A DNA stretch of 64,000 nucleotides from Azospirillum halopraeferens DSM 3675 (lineage in GTDB: Bacteria > Pseudomonadota > Alphaproteobacteria > Azospirillales > Azospirillaceae): contig NZ_KE386927.1 in assembly GCF_000429625.1 (NCBI RefSeq), positions 361,160 through 425,159 on the forward strand. Reading direction: 5' to 3'. The notes below the pieces were generated by a model. The model made no database searches and was not told where the DNA came from. It saw only the letters and a list, made by a program, of their open reading frames with translations. The translations under genes were made by a program, and so were the position numbers. Positions 9,866 to 18,119 of the stretch are shown here, one piece after another. How positions within the stretch are numbered: position 1 is the first letter of the stretch; each line of letters opens with the position of its first letter.

Positions 9866-10294
9866 ATGCTGTACCGGCGACTCGACGAGCGGGACTTCGT
9901 TCGCTTCCGGCTGCGCGGCCGGCTGACCGCACAGGACGGCGACGGCATACGCGCCGTCATTGCCGAGATCAAGCGCCTGCCCGACCGGCGCTGCCTGATC
10001 GACCTGACGGAGCTGGAGTTCATCGACAGCGCCGGCATCGGCATGCTGCTGGTGACGAACGGGGAGACCATGGCGGCGGGAAAATCCCTGGCGCTGGCCG
10101 GCGCCGCCGGTCAGGTGCAGCGGGTGATCGCCCTGACGCAGATCGCCATGATCGTGCCGGTCCACGCCTCGGTGGACGACTACATCGCCGCCCGGGTTCC
10201 CGAACGGGTGTTCGGCGCCATCCATCCCTGCGCCCCCGGGGAAGACCCGCTGGCCGTCGCGGCGCGCACCCTTTCCGGACCGCGGGGGCCATGA
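9866..10294 (+). CDS. STAS-domain protein (anti-sigma factor antagonist type)
   Basis: 142-residue cytoplasmic protein. The STAS motif LTELEFIDSAGIGMLL places the phosphorylatable serine at about residue 55, as in SpoIIAA-like proteins that are switched by a partner kinase/anti-sigma factor. The ATG at 9866 follows a strong GGAGGCGGAGG site; the upstream frame is not used. No cognate kinase or phosphatase is adjacent, so the partner is unknown. The C-terminal 25 residues beyond the STAS fold are unassigned. Confidence 0.88.
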   Translation: MLYRRLDERDFVRFRLRGRLTAQDGDGIRAVIAEIKRLPDRRCLIDLTELEFIDSAGIGMLLVTNGETMAAGKSLALAGAAGQVQRVIALTQIAMIVPVHASVDDYIAARVPERVFGAIHPCAPGEDPLAVAARTLSGPRGP

Positions 10295-10386
10295 CGGCCG
10301 CAGATCGGTCGCGGATCAGTTGCGGATCGCGGCCGTTGCCCGGTGGCGCGCCGGAGAGTAGACTGTTCGTACCGGATCGACCGTGG

Positions 10387-10415
10387 TTGACGGTTTTATT
10401 GGATTTTAGTAAATT
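10387..10415 (+). promoter_or_regulatory. Sigma-70-like promoter upstream of 10479
   Basis: TTGACG (10387-10392), 17 bases, TAAATT (10410-10415), inside an AT-rich island that stands out in this GC-rich sequence. It lies about 65 bases ahead of the start at 10479. Confidence 0.55.
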
Positions 10416-10478
10416 AATCTTGCACACGTGCGGACCGACCGGGGCGATGCCGGGTCCGCCGCGCAGGGAGTGACGGCG

Positions 10479-11288
10479 ATGGGCATGACGATCCCCAACG
10501 CTTCGGATTGGAAGCATTTCCGGATCACCGGCACCACCAGCGAGCTGGGCAAGGGCGGGCTGTCCACCGACTACCGCCAGTTCACCGTTTCGAAGTCGGG
10601 CGAGTTCAACTTCCGCCTCAACAACTCCTACACCAGCCTCAAGATCGTCAACAACCGCAACGAGGTGATCGTCGACGCCAAGTCCGCCGAGGACGTGGCA
10701 ACGGCCAGCGCCAGGCTGCAGTCGGGGACCTACACCGCCGTCATTTCCCAGCAGTTCCGGGGCGTCAACGGCCGGCCCTACGAACTGGAGGTGTCGCAGC
10801 GCTCCTCGGCCATGGTGCTGGCATCGGGGGCGACGCTGACGGGAACCGCGCGCGACGTGGTCGGCAATGACCCCGGCGTGCAGAAGCACAGCCTCAACGT
10901 CGTCCAGGGTGGCGAGTTCAACATCGACTTCAGCCTTCCCTACAGCCGCTGGGCGATCATGGGCAAGGAGGGCAAGGTCATCGCGTCCGGCGACACCATG
11001 AAGCCGGGCGAAACCACCGACTTCATGAAGAAGACGGCGCACAAGCTGGAACCCGGCGAGTACGAGGTGATCATTGTCCCGCCCAAGAACACGAACGGTC
11101 AGGAGATCCCGTTCCGGCTGACCTTCGTCCCGAAGACCGCCAGCGTCGATCCGGACGCCCCCGAGGAGCGGCCGATGGACCGCATCCTGCGCGAGCGGGA
11201 GGAGCGCCTGCGCCGGTGGGCCAGCGAAGACGCCGAAGGCGGATCGTCCAATGGCAAGCCGTTCAAGATGACCCTCGCCATGGTCTGA
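10479..11288 (+). CDS. Unknown protein with two tandem beta-rich domains
   Basis: 269 residues; I do not recognise the family. Residues about 33-107 and 135-217 look like two copies of one beta-sandwich unit. SGEFNFRL (40-47) matches GGEFNIDF (144-151), and SGTYTAVI (82-89) matches PGEYEVII (192-199). The spacing resembles pre-peptidase C-terminal or similar carbohydrate/calcium-type sandwiches, but this is only a resemblance. There is no signal peptide or TM segment. The tail (226-250) is a charged helix. AGGGAG sits eight bases before the ATG, and the gene has its own promoter and no operon partner. Confidence 0.8.
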   Translation: MGMTIPNASDWKHFRITGTTSELGKGGLSTDYRQFTVSKSGEFNFRLNNSYTSLKIVNNRNEVIVDAKSAEDVATASARLQSGTYTAVISQQFRGVNGRPYELEVSQRSSAMVLASGATLTGTARDVVGNDPGVQKHSLNVVQGGEFNIDFSLPYSRWAIMGKEGKVIASGDTMKPGETTDFMKKTAHKLEPGEYEVIIVPPKNTNGQEIPFRLTFVPKTASVDPDAPEERPMDRILREREERLRRWASEDAEGGSSNGKPFKMTLAMV

Positions 11289-11358
11289 TGCGGGCCCCCC
11301 GCCCCCCCTCCTCCGGAGACCATAGGCAGGGCGGGTGTCCCGGGTTATGCTGCGGGCC

Positions 11359-12147
11359 ATGGATTTCACCGACACCCAACTCCACCGCTACGCGCGCCAC
11401 ATCATCCTGCCCGAGGTCGGCGGCATCGGGCAGGAGACGCTGCTGCGATCCAGGGTTCTCGTGGTCGGGGCCGGCGGCCTCGGCTCGCCGTTGCTGCTCT
11501 ATCTGGCGGCGGCCGGTGTGGGGACGTTGGGCATTGTCGACGACGACGTGGTCGACCTGTCCAACCTGCAGCGCCAGGTGATCCACGACGGATCGACGCT
11601 GGGCCACCCGAAGGTGGACAGCGCGGCGGCCCGCATCGCCGCTCTCAACCCCGACGTCCGGGTCGAGACGCACCGGGTGCGGCTGACCCGCGACAACGCG
11701 GCGGACCTGATCGGGCGCTACGACCTGGTGGCCGACGGCTCCGACAACTTCGCCACCCGTTTCCTGCTGAACGACGCCTGCTTCTTCGCTCGCCGGCCGC
11801 TGGTGTCGGCGGCGATGCTGCGCTTCGACGGGCAGGTGTCGACCTTCAAGGCGCACCTGGGCGGCGCCAATCCCTGCTACCGCTGTCTGTTCCGGGAGCC
11901 GCCGCCGCGCGGCATGGTGCCGTCCTGCTCGGAGGGCGGGGTTCTGGGCGCGCTGGCCGGGCTGGTCGGCACGCTCCAGGCGACGGAGGTGCTGAAGGAG
12001 CTGCTGGGCATCGGCGAGAGCCTGTCGGGCAGCCTGCTGATGGTGGACGCGCTGAACGCCGCCTACCAGCGCATCACCGTCAAGCCCGATCCCGAGTGCC
12101 CGCTGTGCGGGCATCACCCGACGATCACCGACCTGTCCATCCACTGA
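11359..12147 (+). CDS. moeB: MoeB/ThiF/HesA-type adenylyltransferase (E1-like)
   Basis: 262-residue enzyme that adenylates the C-terminus of a sulfur-carrier protein (MoaD or ThiS) in molybdopterin or thiamine synthesis. The ATP-binding GAGGLGSPL motif is near residue 42, the RQ pair is in LSNLQRQVIH, and zinc Cys pairs occur in CYRC and CPLC. The length fits MoeB without a rhodanese domain. The ATG at 11359 gives the conserved LHRYARHIILPEVGG start. Which carrier it serves is not decided by the sequence; the adjacent DsrE-like protein fits a sulfur-relay context. Confidence 0.9.
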   Translation: MDFTDTQLHRYARHIILPEVGGIGQETLLRSRVLVVGAGGLGSPLLLYLAAAGVGTLGIVDDDVVDLSNLQRQVIHDGSTLGHPKVDSAAARIAALNPDVRVETHRVRLTRDNAADLIGRYDLVADGSDNFATRFLLNDACFFARRPLVSAAMLRFDGQVSTFKAHLGGANPCYRCLFREPPPRGMVPSCSEGGVLGALAGLVGTLQATEVLKELLGIGESLSGSLLMVDALNAAYQRITVKPDPECPLCGHHPTITDLSIH

Positions 12148-12168
12148 CCGCTTCCGGGAGACCGTGGC

Positions 12169-12609
12169 ATGCAAGGTCCCGACAGCCTGTCCATCGTGGT
12201 GTTCTCCGGCGGATTCGACCGGGTGCACTATGCGCTGGTGATGGCCAGCGCCGCGGCGGCGACGAACCGGCGGGTGACCCTGTTCTTCACCGGCCGGGCG
12301 CTGCGCGCGCTGGTCCACGAGCACGAGCCGGGCGTACGGGGCTGGCACGACCTGGACGCCGCCGACGACGGCAGCCGCCCGCCGGAGCGCGACCGCTTCT
12401 TCGCCAAGAACGGCCTGGCCACCTTCGAGGAGCTGCTCGGCGCCTGCGTGGCGCTGGGCGTCACCGTCATGGCCTGCGAGATGGGGCTGAAGGCCCTGGG
12501 CCTGCCGCCGGAGCGGGCGCAGCTGCGCTCCGACGTGCCGGTGCAGCGCGCCGGGGTGGTGAGTTTCCTGGGCGAGGTGACGCCCGGCGGCGCCACCCTG
12601 TTCGTGTGA
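12169..12609 (+). CDS. DsrE/DsrF-like family protein
   Basis: 146-residue cytoplasmic protein with a DsrE-type Rossmann-like fold: LSIVVFSGGFDRVHYALVMA, the VTLFFTGRAL strand-turn-helix, and a Cys in VTVMACEMGLKAL at the position used for persulfide transfer in relatives. It follows the MoeB-like gene by 21 bases, which supports a role in sulfur trafficking, though DsrE folds also occur outside sulfur metabolism. Its stop overlaps the next GTG start. Confidence 0.82.
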   Translation: MQGPDSLSIVVFSGGFDRVHYALVMASAAAATNRRVTLFFTGRALRALVHEHEPGVRGWHDLDAADDGSRPPERDRFFAKNGLATFEELLGACVALGVTVMACEMGLKALGLPPERAQLRSDVPVQRAGVVSFLGEVTPGGATLFV

Positions 12610-12878
12610 CGCGGCCCGTGGCGGACGGGCAAACGGTCGCGGTGCTGCACGCCGCCAACCGCTTCGAAGCCGTGGCCGCCGCGGCCATGGACGGCGAGCC
12701 CCACGCCGACGCCCTGGCCGCCCTGGTCGCCGGAACCCGCGCCGCCGGCCCGGAGTTCGCCGGCCGCGTCGCCGACGCCCTGGCGGTGATGATCGCCTGG
12801 ATCGAAGAGGACGACGCCCGCCGCTTCGCCCCGAAGACCGCCGTCCTGCGCGACGCGGCGGCGCGGCTGCGGGCGTAG
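12606..12878 (+). CDS. Small uncharacterised protein after the DsrE-like gene
   Basis: 90-residue protein starting at a GTG that overlaps the upstream TGA (GTGA), so probably translationally coupled. The sequence is Ala-rich and helical, with acidic IAWIEEDDARRF near the end. No motif is recognised. It is co-oriented with the MoeB-like and DsrE-like genes and is likely the last member of that small operon. Confidence 0.65.
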   Translation: MTRPVADGQTVAVLHAANRFEAVAAAAMDGEPHADALAALVAGTRAAGPEFAGRVADALAVMIAWIEEDDARRFAPKTAVLRDAAARLRA

Positions 12879-12925
12879 GGCGGCCGCCGTCGCGGCCGAC
12901 ACCTCAGGACTTACCGCACCCGCTC

Positions 12926-14125
12926 TTACTGCCCCAACACCTCGAAGGTGCGCGGCGCGGGGTCGACGACGCGGGGGCCGCCGGCGGTGACCTCCAGCAC
13001 GGCCAGGCCGCGCTCGACGGTGCCGGTGGGATGCAGGCGGAACAGGCCGTCGACGCCGCCGAAGCCGGCCGGGTCGGTCAGGACCGGCCGGGAGAAGGGC
13101 TGCGGCCCGCCCATGGACGTCAGCACCGCCGCCAACGCCGTGGCGTCGTAGGCCAGGGTCGCCAGGCGCGGCGGTTCCTTGCCGTAGGCGCGGCGGAAGC
13201 TGGCCTCGAAGGCGGCGCGGGGGGCGGTTTCCGGGGCCGCGTACCAGGCACCGACCAGCGCCGGCTCGCTGCCCATGCCGGGCTCGTCCCAAAGGCCGGT
13301 GCCGAGGAACTGCAAAGGCCGGGCGGTGACGCCGGCAGCGCGCAGGGCGGCGGCGATGTCCTTGACCCGCTGCCCGCCCTCGGCCAGCAGCACCGCCTCG
13401 GGCTGGGCCGGCGACTGCGCCACCTGCTGTGCCAGCACGGACAGGTCGGCCAGGTTGGGGTCGTAGCGTTCCACCTGCACCACCCGCGCGTCGAACCGGC
13501 GGGCGGCGTCCTGGAGCGCATCGGTCACCGCATCGCCGTAGGCATTGCGCGGCGCCAGCACGGCGAAGCGGGTCACCCCGCGCGAGCGGGTGAAGCCGGC
13601 GACGCGAACCACCTGGTCGCCCGGCACCAGGCCCAGCACGTAGGTGCCGGGTCCCGACTGGGTGCGGTCGGTGGTGAAGGCCATCACCTCCACCCCCGAC
13701 GCCTGCGCGATCGGCCGGACCGCCGCCACCTCCTGGGCGAAGAGGGGGCCGAGGATCAGCGAGGCGCCCTCGGCCAGCGCGGCGCGGGCGGCGTCGGCGG
13801 CCCCCCGCGGCGTGCCGCCGGTGTCGCGCGGCAGGAGCTGGAAGCGCTCGCCGCCGCGCTCGAACAGGGCGAGCTGGGCGGCGTCGAGCATCGGCTGGCC
13901 GATGGCCGCGCCGGGACCCGACAGGGGCAGCAGCAGGGCCACCTTGATGGGCTGCGCCACGGGCGGAACGACCGGTGCAGGTGCAGGTTGCGGCGCTTGT
14001 GCCACCGGCGCCTGTCCCATTACAGTCGGTCCGCAGGCCGCCAGCGCCAGTGCCGCTGCGGTGATCAGGACGCGGACGCCAGCCAGGCCGCGCGAACGAG
14101 AGAAAGGTGTCGCCAGTCGTGCCAC
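12926..14125 (-). CDS. LpoA-like penicillin-binding protein activator lipoprotein
   Basis: 399-residue lipoprotein with a type I periplasmic-binding fold (VALLLPLSGPGAAIGQPMLD, about residues 60-390). In enterobacteria LpoA stimulates PBP1A from the outer membrane; this form has only the C-terminal domain of LpoA. The signal peptide runs VRVLITAAALALAAC with the lipobox Cys near residue 31, followed by a Pro/Ala-rich linker. The GTG at 14125 has GGAG seven bases upstream and is preferred over the ATG at 14185. Its 5' end overlaps the longest reading of the divergent rsmI, so at least one start may be internal. Confidence 0.85.
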   Translation of the reverse strand: MARLATPFSRSRGLAGVRVLITAAALALAACGPTVMGQAPVAQAPQPAPAPVVPPVAQPIKVALLLPLSGPGAAIGQPMLDAAQLALFERGGERFQLLPRDTGGTPRGAADAARAALAEGASLILGPLFAQEVAAVRPIAQASGVEVMAFTTDRTQSGPGTYVLGLVPGDQVVRVAGFTRSRGVTRFAVLAPRNAYGDAVTDALQDAARRFDARVVQVERYDPNLADLSVLAQQVAQSPAQPEAVLLAEGGQRVKDIAAALRAAGVTARPLQFLGTGLWDEPGMGSEPALVGAWYAAPETAPRAAFEASFRRAYGKEPPRLATLAYDATALAAVLTSMGGPQPFSRPVLTDPAGFGGVDGLFRLHPTGTVERGLAVLEVTAGGPRVVDPAPRTFEVLGQ

Positions 14126-15063
14126 CGAAGGTCTCCACACCGGGTCGGGCGTCCGGCACCGCTCTTGGTCCGCCGGCCGCCGCAAGCTCGGCAGAAGGTA
14201 GCGACCGCGGGGCGGTGTGTAAACTCACCCCCGGTCTTTATCTCGTCGCCACCCCCATCGGGAACGCGGCGGACATCACCGTGCGCGCCCTTGACACGCT
14301 GCGGCGCGCCGACGCAGTGGCCTGCGAGGACACGCGGGTGACCGGCAAGCTGATGATGATCCACGGCTTGACCACCCCGCTCGTGTCCTACCACGAGCAC
14401 AACGCGGCCCGCATGCGCCCGCTGCTGATCGAGCGGATGCGGGGGGGCGAGGCGGTGGCCCTGGTCTCCGACGCCGGGACGCCCCTGGTGTCCGACCCCG
14501 GCTACAAGCTGGTGCGCGCCTGCGTCGAGGCGGGCGTGCCGGTGACGGCCCTGCCCGGCCCGTCGGCGCCGCTGACCGCGCTGGTGCTGTCGGGGCTGCC
14601 CAGCGACCGCTTCCTGTTCGCCGGCTTCCTGCCCAACCGGAGCACCGCCCGCCGCGCCGCGCTGGGTGAGCTGCGGCCGGTACCCGCCACCCTGATCGTC
14701 TTCGAGTCGCCCAACCGCCTGGCCGCCTCGCTGGCCGACATGGCGGACCTGCTGGGCCCGCGCGAGGCCGCCGTGGCCCGCGAGCTGACCAAGCTGTACG
14801 AGGAGGTGCGGCGCGGCCCCCTGCCCGCCCTCGCCGCGCACTACGCCGACGCCGGCCCGCCGAAGGGGGAGGTGGTGGTGGTCATCGGCCCGCCGCCCGC
14901 CGATGCCGCGCCGGCGGAGGCCGACGTGGACGCGGCGCTGGCCGAGGCCCTGGAACGGCTGTCGGTGCGCGACGCCGCGGCGGAGGTGGCGGCGCGCACC
15001 GGCCATCCCCGGCGGGCCGTCTACGCCCGCGCCCTGGAACTGGCGCGGGGGAGCGGGCCATGA
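14107..15063 (+). CDS. rsmI: 16S rRNA (cytidine-1402-2'-O)-methyltransferase RsmI
   Basis: Up to 318 residues; tetrapyrrole-methylase fold enzyme acting on the decoding centre. Signatures: LYLVATPIGNAADITVRALD, ACEDTRVTGKL, SYHEHN and SDAGTPLVSDPG. The GTG at 14107 follows AGAGAAAG and gives a 36-residue unconserved leader. A GTG at 14215 would give 282 residues, closer to the usual family length, and would avoid overlap with the divergent lipoprotein gene. The 3' end overlaps yraN by ATGA, the conserved rsmI-yraN arrangement. Confidence 0.94.
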   Translation: MSPVVPPKVSTPGRASGTALGPPAAASSAEGSDRGAVCKLTPGLYLVATPIGNAADITVRALDTLRRADAVACEDTRVTGKLMMIHGLTTPLVSYHEHNAARMRPLLIERMRGGEAVALVSDAGTPLVSDPGYKLVRACVEAGVPVTALPGPSAPLTALVLSGLPSDRFLFAGFLPNRSTARRAALGELRPVPATLIVFESPNRLAASLADMADLLGPREAAVARELTKLYEEVRRGPLPALAAHYADAGPPKGEVVVVIGPPPADAAPAEADVDAALAEALERLSVRDAAAEVAARTGHPRRAVYARALELARGSGP

Positions 15064-15434
15064 CACCGGTCGGCACCGAGGAGCGGCGGCGCATCGAGGC
15101 GCGGGGCCGCTTCGCCGAGGCGCTGTGCCGTCTCAGCCTGCGCCTGCGCGGCTACCGCATCGTCGCCGAGCGGCTGCGCACGCCGCTGGGCGAGATCGAC
15201 ATCATCGCCCGGCGCGGCGACACGCTGGCCATCGTGGAGGTCAAGGCGCGCGCCGACTGGGCCACCGCCAGCGAGGCGGTGAGCGCCCGCCAGCGCGGCC
15301 GGCTGGCCCGCGCCGCCCACGTCTTCCTGGCGACGCGGCCGCAGTACGCCGGCTTGACCTTGCGCTTCGACGTGATGCTGGTTACCCCTTGGGCCTGGCC
15401 GCGCCACCTGAAGGACGCCTGGCGGGCGTCGTGA
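15060..15434 (+). CDS. yraN: YraN family protein (UPF0102, endonuclease-like fold)
   Basis: 124-residue protein with the UPF0102 signature: LGEIDIIARRGDTLAIVEVK, where the Asp, Glu and Lys match a PD-(D/E)XK nuclease-like core. The biochemical role is unsettled in the family. Its start overlaps the rsmI stop (ATGA), a pairing conserved across proteobacteria next to the LpoA-type gene. Confidence 0.92.
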   Translation: MTPVGTEERRRIEARGRFAEALCRLSLRLRGYRIVAERLRTPLGEIDIIARRGDTLAIVEVKARADWATASEAVSARQRGRLARAAHVFLATRPQYAGLTLRFDVMLVTPWAWPRHLKDAWRAS

Positions 15435-15478
15435 CGGGACCGGCCATCGCCCGGACCGCCGGAATAAGGACCTGTTTC

Positions 15479-16312
15479 GTGACGAGCCGCGCCGAAGCCC
15501 GTGACATCCTGCGCCGCATCGGGACCCTGCCCGACGCCGCCATCGACCTGGCCGAGGGGGCGCTGGCGCTGGGCGCGCTGGAGCGGCCGCAGGTGCCGCT
15601 GGAGCGCTACCGCCGGCACCTGGCGGCGCTGGCCCGCGACATGGCCGACCGCCATTCCCCCGGCGACGATGGCCTGGAGGGGCGCATCGCCACGCTGCAC
15701 GCCGTTCTGGTGCAGCGCCACGGCTACACCGGCGATACCGAAACCTACGACGACCTGCAGAACGCCAACCTGCTGCGCGTCATCGACCGCCGCCGCGGCC
15801 TGCCGGTGGCACTGGGCATCCTCTACCTGCACGCGGCGCGGGCGTCGGGCTGGTCCATGGCGGGGCTGAACTTCCCCGGCCATTTCCTGGTCCGCCTGGA
15901 CGCGGAGGGGGAGCGGGCGATCCTCGATCCCTTCAACGGTGGCCAGGTGCGATCGGCGGTCGATCTGCGCGAGCTGCTGAAGGCCACGGCGGGCACCGCG
16001 GCGGAGCTGACGCCCGACCACTACGCCGCCGTCGGCAACCGCGACATCCTGTTGCGCCTGCAAAACAACCGCAAGCTCCGCCACCTCTCAGCGGGCGAGA
16101 TCGCGCAGGCGCTGGAGGTGCTGGACACCATGCGCCTGTTCGCCCCGAACGAGGCGGCCCTGTGGCGCGAAACCGGCCTGCTGGAGGCGCATCGGGGCAA
16201 CCCCGACGCCGCCATCGGGGCCCTGGAAACCTTCCTGCAGTTGACGGATGACGACCGCCAGCTCCACCAGGCGGCGACGCTGATCCAGCAGCTCAGAAAC
16301 CGCCTGCCCTGA
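15479..16312 (+). CDS. SirB1/transglutaminase-like protein with TPR-like C-terminus
   Basis: 277 residues. The central part (about 60-190) is a SirB1-family transglutaminase-like domain: DDLQNANLLRVIDRRRG, LPVALGILYLHAARASGW, then LNFPGHFLVRLD with the His and DPF following. The C-terminal 80 residues look like TPR helices (LEVLDTMRLFAPNEAALW, LLEAHRGNPDAAIGALE). I chose the GTG at 15479 because AAGGA lies eight bases upstream; a GTG at 15431 that overlaps the yraN stop has no clear ribosome site. It is usually found near rsmI/yraN/gshB; its substrate is unknown. Confidence 0.85.
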   Translation: MTSRAEARDILRRIGTLPDAAIDLAEGALALGALERPQVPLERYRRHLAALARDMADRHSPGDDGLEGRIATLHAVLVQRHGYTGDTETYDDLQNANLLRVIDRRRGLPVALGILYLHAARASGWSMAGLNFPGHFLVRLDAEGERAILDPFNGGQVRSAVDLRELLKATAGTAAELTPDHYAAVGNRDILLRLQNNRKLRHLSAGEIAQALEVLDTMRLFAPNEAALWRETGLLEAHRGNPDAAIGALETFLQLTDDDRQLHQAATLIQQLRNRLP

Positions 16313-16344
16313 GACCCGAGAGGGTCGTGACCGGAGACACCCCG

Positions 16345-17286
16345 ATGAGCCTCGCCGTCGCCTTCCAGATGGACCCCATCGAGTCCATCAACATCGACAC
16401 CGACTCCAGCTTCATGATGGCGCTGGAGGCGCAGCGGCGCGGGCACCGCCTGTTCCATTACCACCCCCGCGACCTGTCGCTGACCGGCAACCGGCTGACC
16501 GCGCGGGTGCGCGCCCTGACGGTGGAGCGCCGCCGCGGCGCCCACTACACCCTGGGCGAGGCGCAGAGCGTGCCGCTGACGGAGATGGACGTGGTGCTGA
16601 TGCGCCAGGACCCGCCCTTCGACATGGCCTACATCACCGCCACCCACCTGCTGGAGCACATCCAGCCGGAGGTGCTGGTGCTGAACGACCCCAAATCGGT
16701 GCGCAACGCCCCGGAGAAGCTGTTCGTCACCCACTTCCCCGACCTGATGCCGCCGACGCTGATCACCAGCGACAAGCAGGCGATCCTCGACTTCCGCGCC
16801 GAGTACCGGGACATCATCGTCAAGCCGCTGTTCGGCAACGGCGGCGCCGGCGTCTTCCACCTGAAGCCCGACGACGAGAACCTGGGCTCGCTGCTGGAGC
16901 TGTTCACCCAGCTCTACCGCGAACCGGTGATCGTGCAGAAATACCTGCCGGAGATCCGCCGGGGCGACAAGCGCATCATCCTGATCGACGGCGAGCCCGC
17001 CGGTGCCGTCAGCCGCCTGCCGCAGGAGGGCGAGGCCCGCGCCAACTTCCACGCCGGCGGGTCGGCGCAGAAGACCGACCTGACCGAGCGCGAGCGGGAG
17101 ATTTGCGCCGCCATCGGCCCGACCCTGCGCGACCAGGGGCTGGTCTTCGTCGGCATCGACGTGATCGGCGATTACCTGACAGAGATCAACGTGACCTCCC
17201 CCACCGGCATCCAGGAGATCAACCGCCTGAACGGCGCGCAACTGGAGGTGACGCTGTGGGACGCCATCGAGGCGCGGCGGGGGTAA
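16345..17286 (+). CDS. gshB: Glutathione synthetase GshB
   Basis: 313-residue ATP-grasp enzyme joining gamma-glutamylcysteine and glycine. The N-terminus is the family hallmark MSLAVAFQMDPIESINID. ATP-grasp elements follow: IVKPLFGNGGAGVF, the VQKYLPEIRRGDKRIILIDG loop and EINVTSPTGIQEIN. The ATG at 16345 has GGAG seven bases upstream; an upstream GTG at 16327 would add six residues not seen in the family. It lies 32 bases after the SirB1-like gene. Confidence 0.96.
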   Translation: MSLAVAFQMDPIESINIDTDSSFMMALEAQRRGHRLFHYHPRDLSLTGNRLTARVRALTVERRRGAHYTLGEAQSVPLTEMDVVLMRQDPPFDMAYITATHLLEHIQPEVLVLNDPKSVRNAPEKLFVTHFPDLMPPTLITSDKQAILDFRAEYRDIIVKPLFGNGGAGVFHLKPDDENLGSLLELFTQLYREPVIVQKYLPEIRRGDKRIILIDGEPAGAVSRLPQEGEARANFHAGGSAQKTDLTEREREICAAIGPTLRDQGLVFVGIDVIGDYLTEINVTSPTGIQEINRLNGAQLEVTLWDAIEARRG

Positions 17287-17357
17287 CGGTCGGATGCCCT
17301 TGCGCCCGCGCCGCCCGCGCCCCATTTCCGCCGGGAATCCGGGGCACGGTCAGTGAC

Positions 17358-18011
17358 ATGAAGACATATCTGCGCACCATCCTCGCCGCCGCGGCCGTCA
17401 TGGCAGCGGTTCTCGCCCCCCCGGGGGAATCCGCCGCCGCCCCGCAGCGCGCGCCGTTGACGGCGGCCGAGCGGGGAGAACTGGAGCGGGTCGAACGCTA
17501 CCTGAACGAGGTGCGCACCATGCAGTCGCGCTTCGTCCAGGTGAACCCCGACGGCCGCCAGGTGGCGGGCACCTTCTACCTGGCGCGGCCGGGCCGCATG
17601 CGGCTGGAATACGATCCCCCCATCCGGGACTTCATCGTCGCCGACGGGCTGATGCTGTTCTACTGGGACGGCGAGATGCGCCAGCAGTCCAGCACCCCCA
17701 TCGGCTCGACCCTGGCCGACTTCATCCTGCGCCGCAACATCGCCCTGTCGGGCGACGTCACCGTCACCGACGTCCTCGCCGCTCCGGGCGTGCTGGAGGT
17801 GTCGCTGGTGGAGACCAAGGACCCCGGCAAGGGTGTGCTGACGCTGGTGTTCGAGGACCGGCCGCTGAACCTGCGCAAATGGCGGGTGCTGGACGCCCAG
17901 GGACTGGTGACCGAGGTGGGGCTGCTGAACCCGCGGGTGGGTGTGCCGCTGGACCGCAACCTGTTCTACTTCGCGGTGCCCGAGGCCGACCGGCGCGGCT
18001 TCCGGCACTGA
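17358..18011 (+). CDS. LolA-like outer-membrane lipoprotein carrier
   Basis: 217-residue periplasmic protein. The Sec signal peptide MKTYLRTILAAAAVMAAVLA ends near residue 27. The LolA fold is seen in MQSRFVQVNPDGRQVAGTFY, LARPGRMRLEYDPP and GLMLFYWDGEMRQQSSTP. LolA shuttles lipoproteins from LolCDE to LolB. Relatives elsewhere serve glycolipid pathways, so the assignment to canonical LolA is likely but not certain. Two tandem hairpins follow the stop. Confidence 0.85.
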   Translation: MKTYLRTILAAAAVMAAVLAPPGESAAAPQRAPLTAAERGELERVERYLNEVRTMQSRFVQVNPDGRQVAGTFYLARPGRMRLEYDPPIRDFIVADGLMLFYWDGEMRQQSSTPIGSTLADFILRRNIALSGDVTVTDVLAAPGVLEVSLVETKDPGKGVLTLVFEDRPLNLRKWRVLDAQGLVTEVGLLNPRVGVPLDRNLFYFAVPEADRRGFRH

Positions 18012-18015
18012 ACCG

Positions 18016-18061
18016 GCCCTGCGGCCGACGGTCGCAGGGCGGGACGGTCGCTCCACCGTCC
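18016..18061 (+). terminator. Two tandem hairpins after the LolA-like gene
   Basis: GCCCTGCG/CGCAGGGC (18016-18023 and 18033-18040) is followed at once by GGACGGT/ACCGTCC (18042-18048 and 18055-18061). There is no T-tract, so a terminator role is plausible rather than clear. Confidence 0.35.
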
Positions 18062-18119
18062 TGTTGACGCTTACCGGGGGGCATCGGCCCCTCGATGATA
18101 TCGTCGATGGGAGGGAGCG

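Noticed and set aside
12096..12605. Extension of the small protein at 12606 through the DsrE-like gene
   Set aside because: That part of the frame is a shadow of the DsrE-like gene, which has clear family motifs in its own frame.
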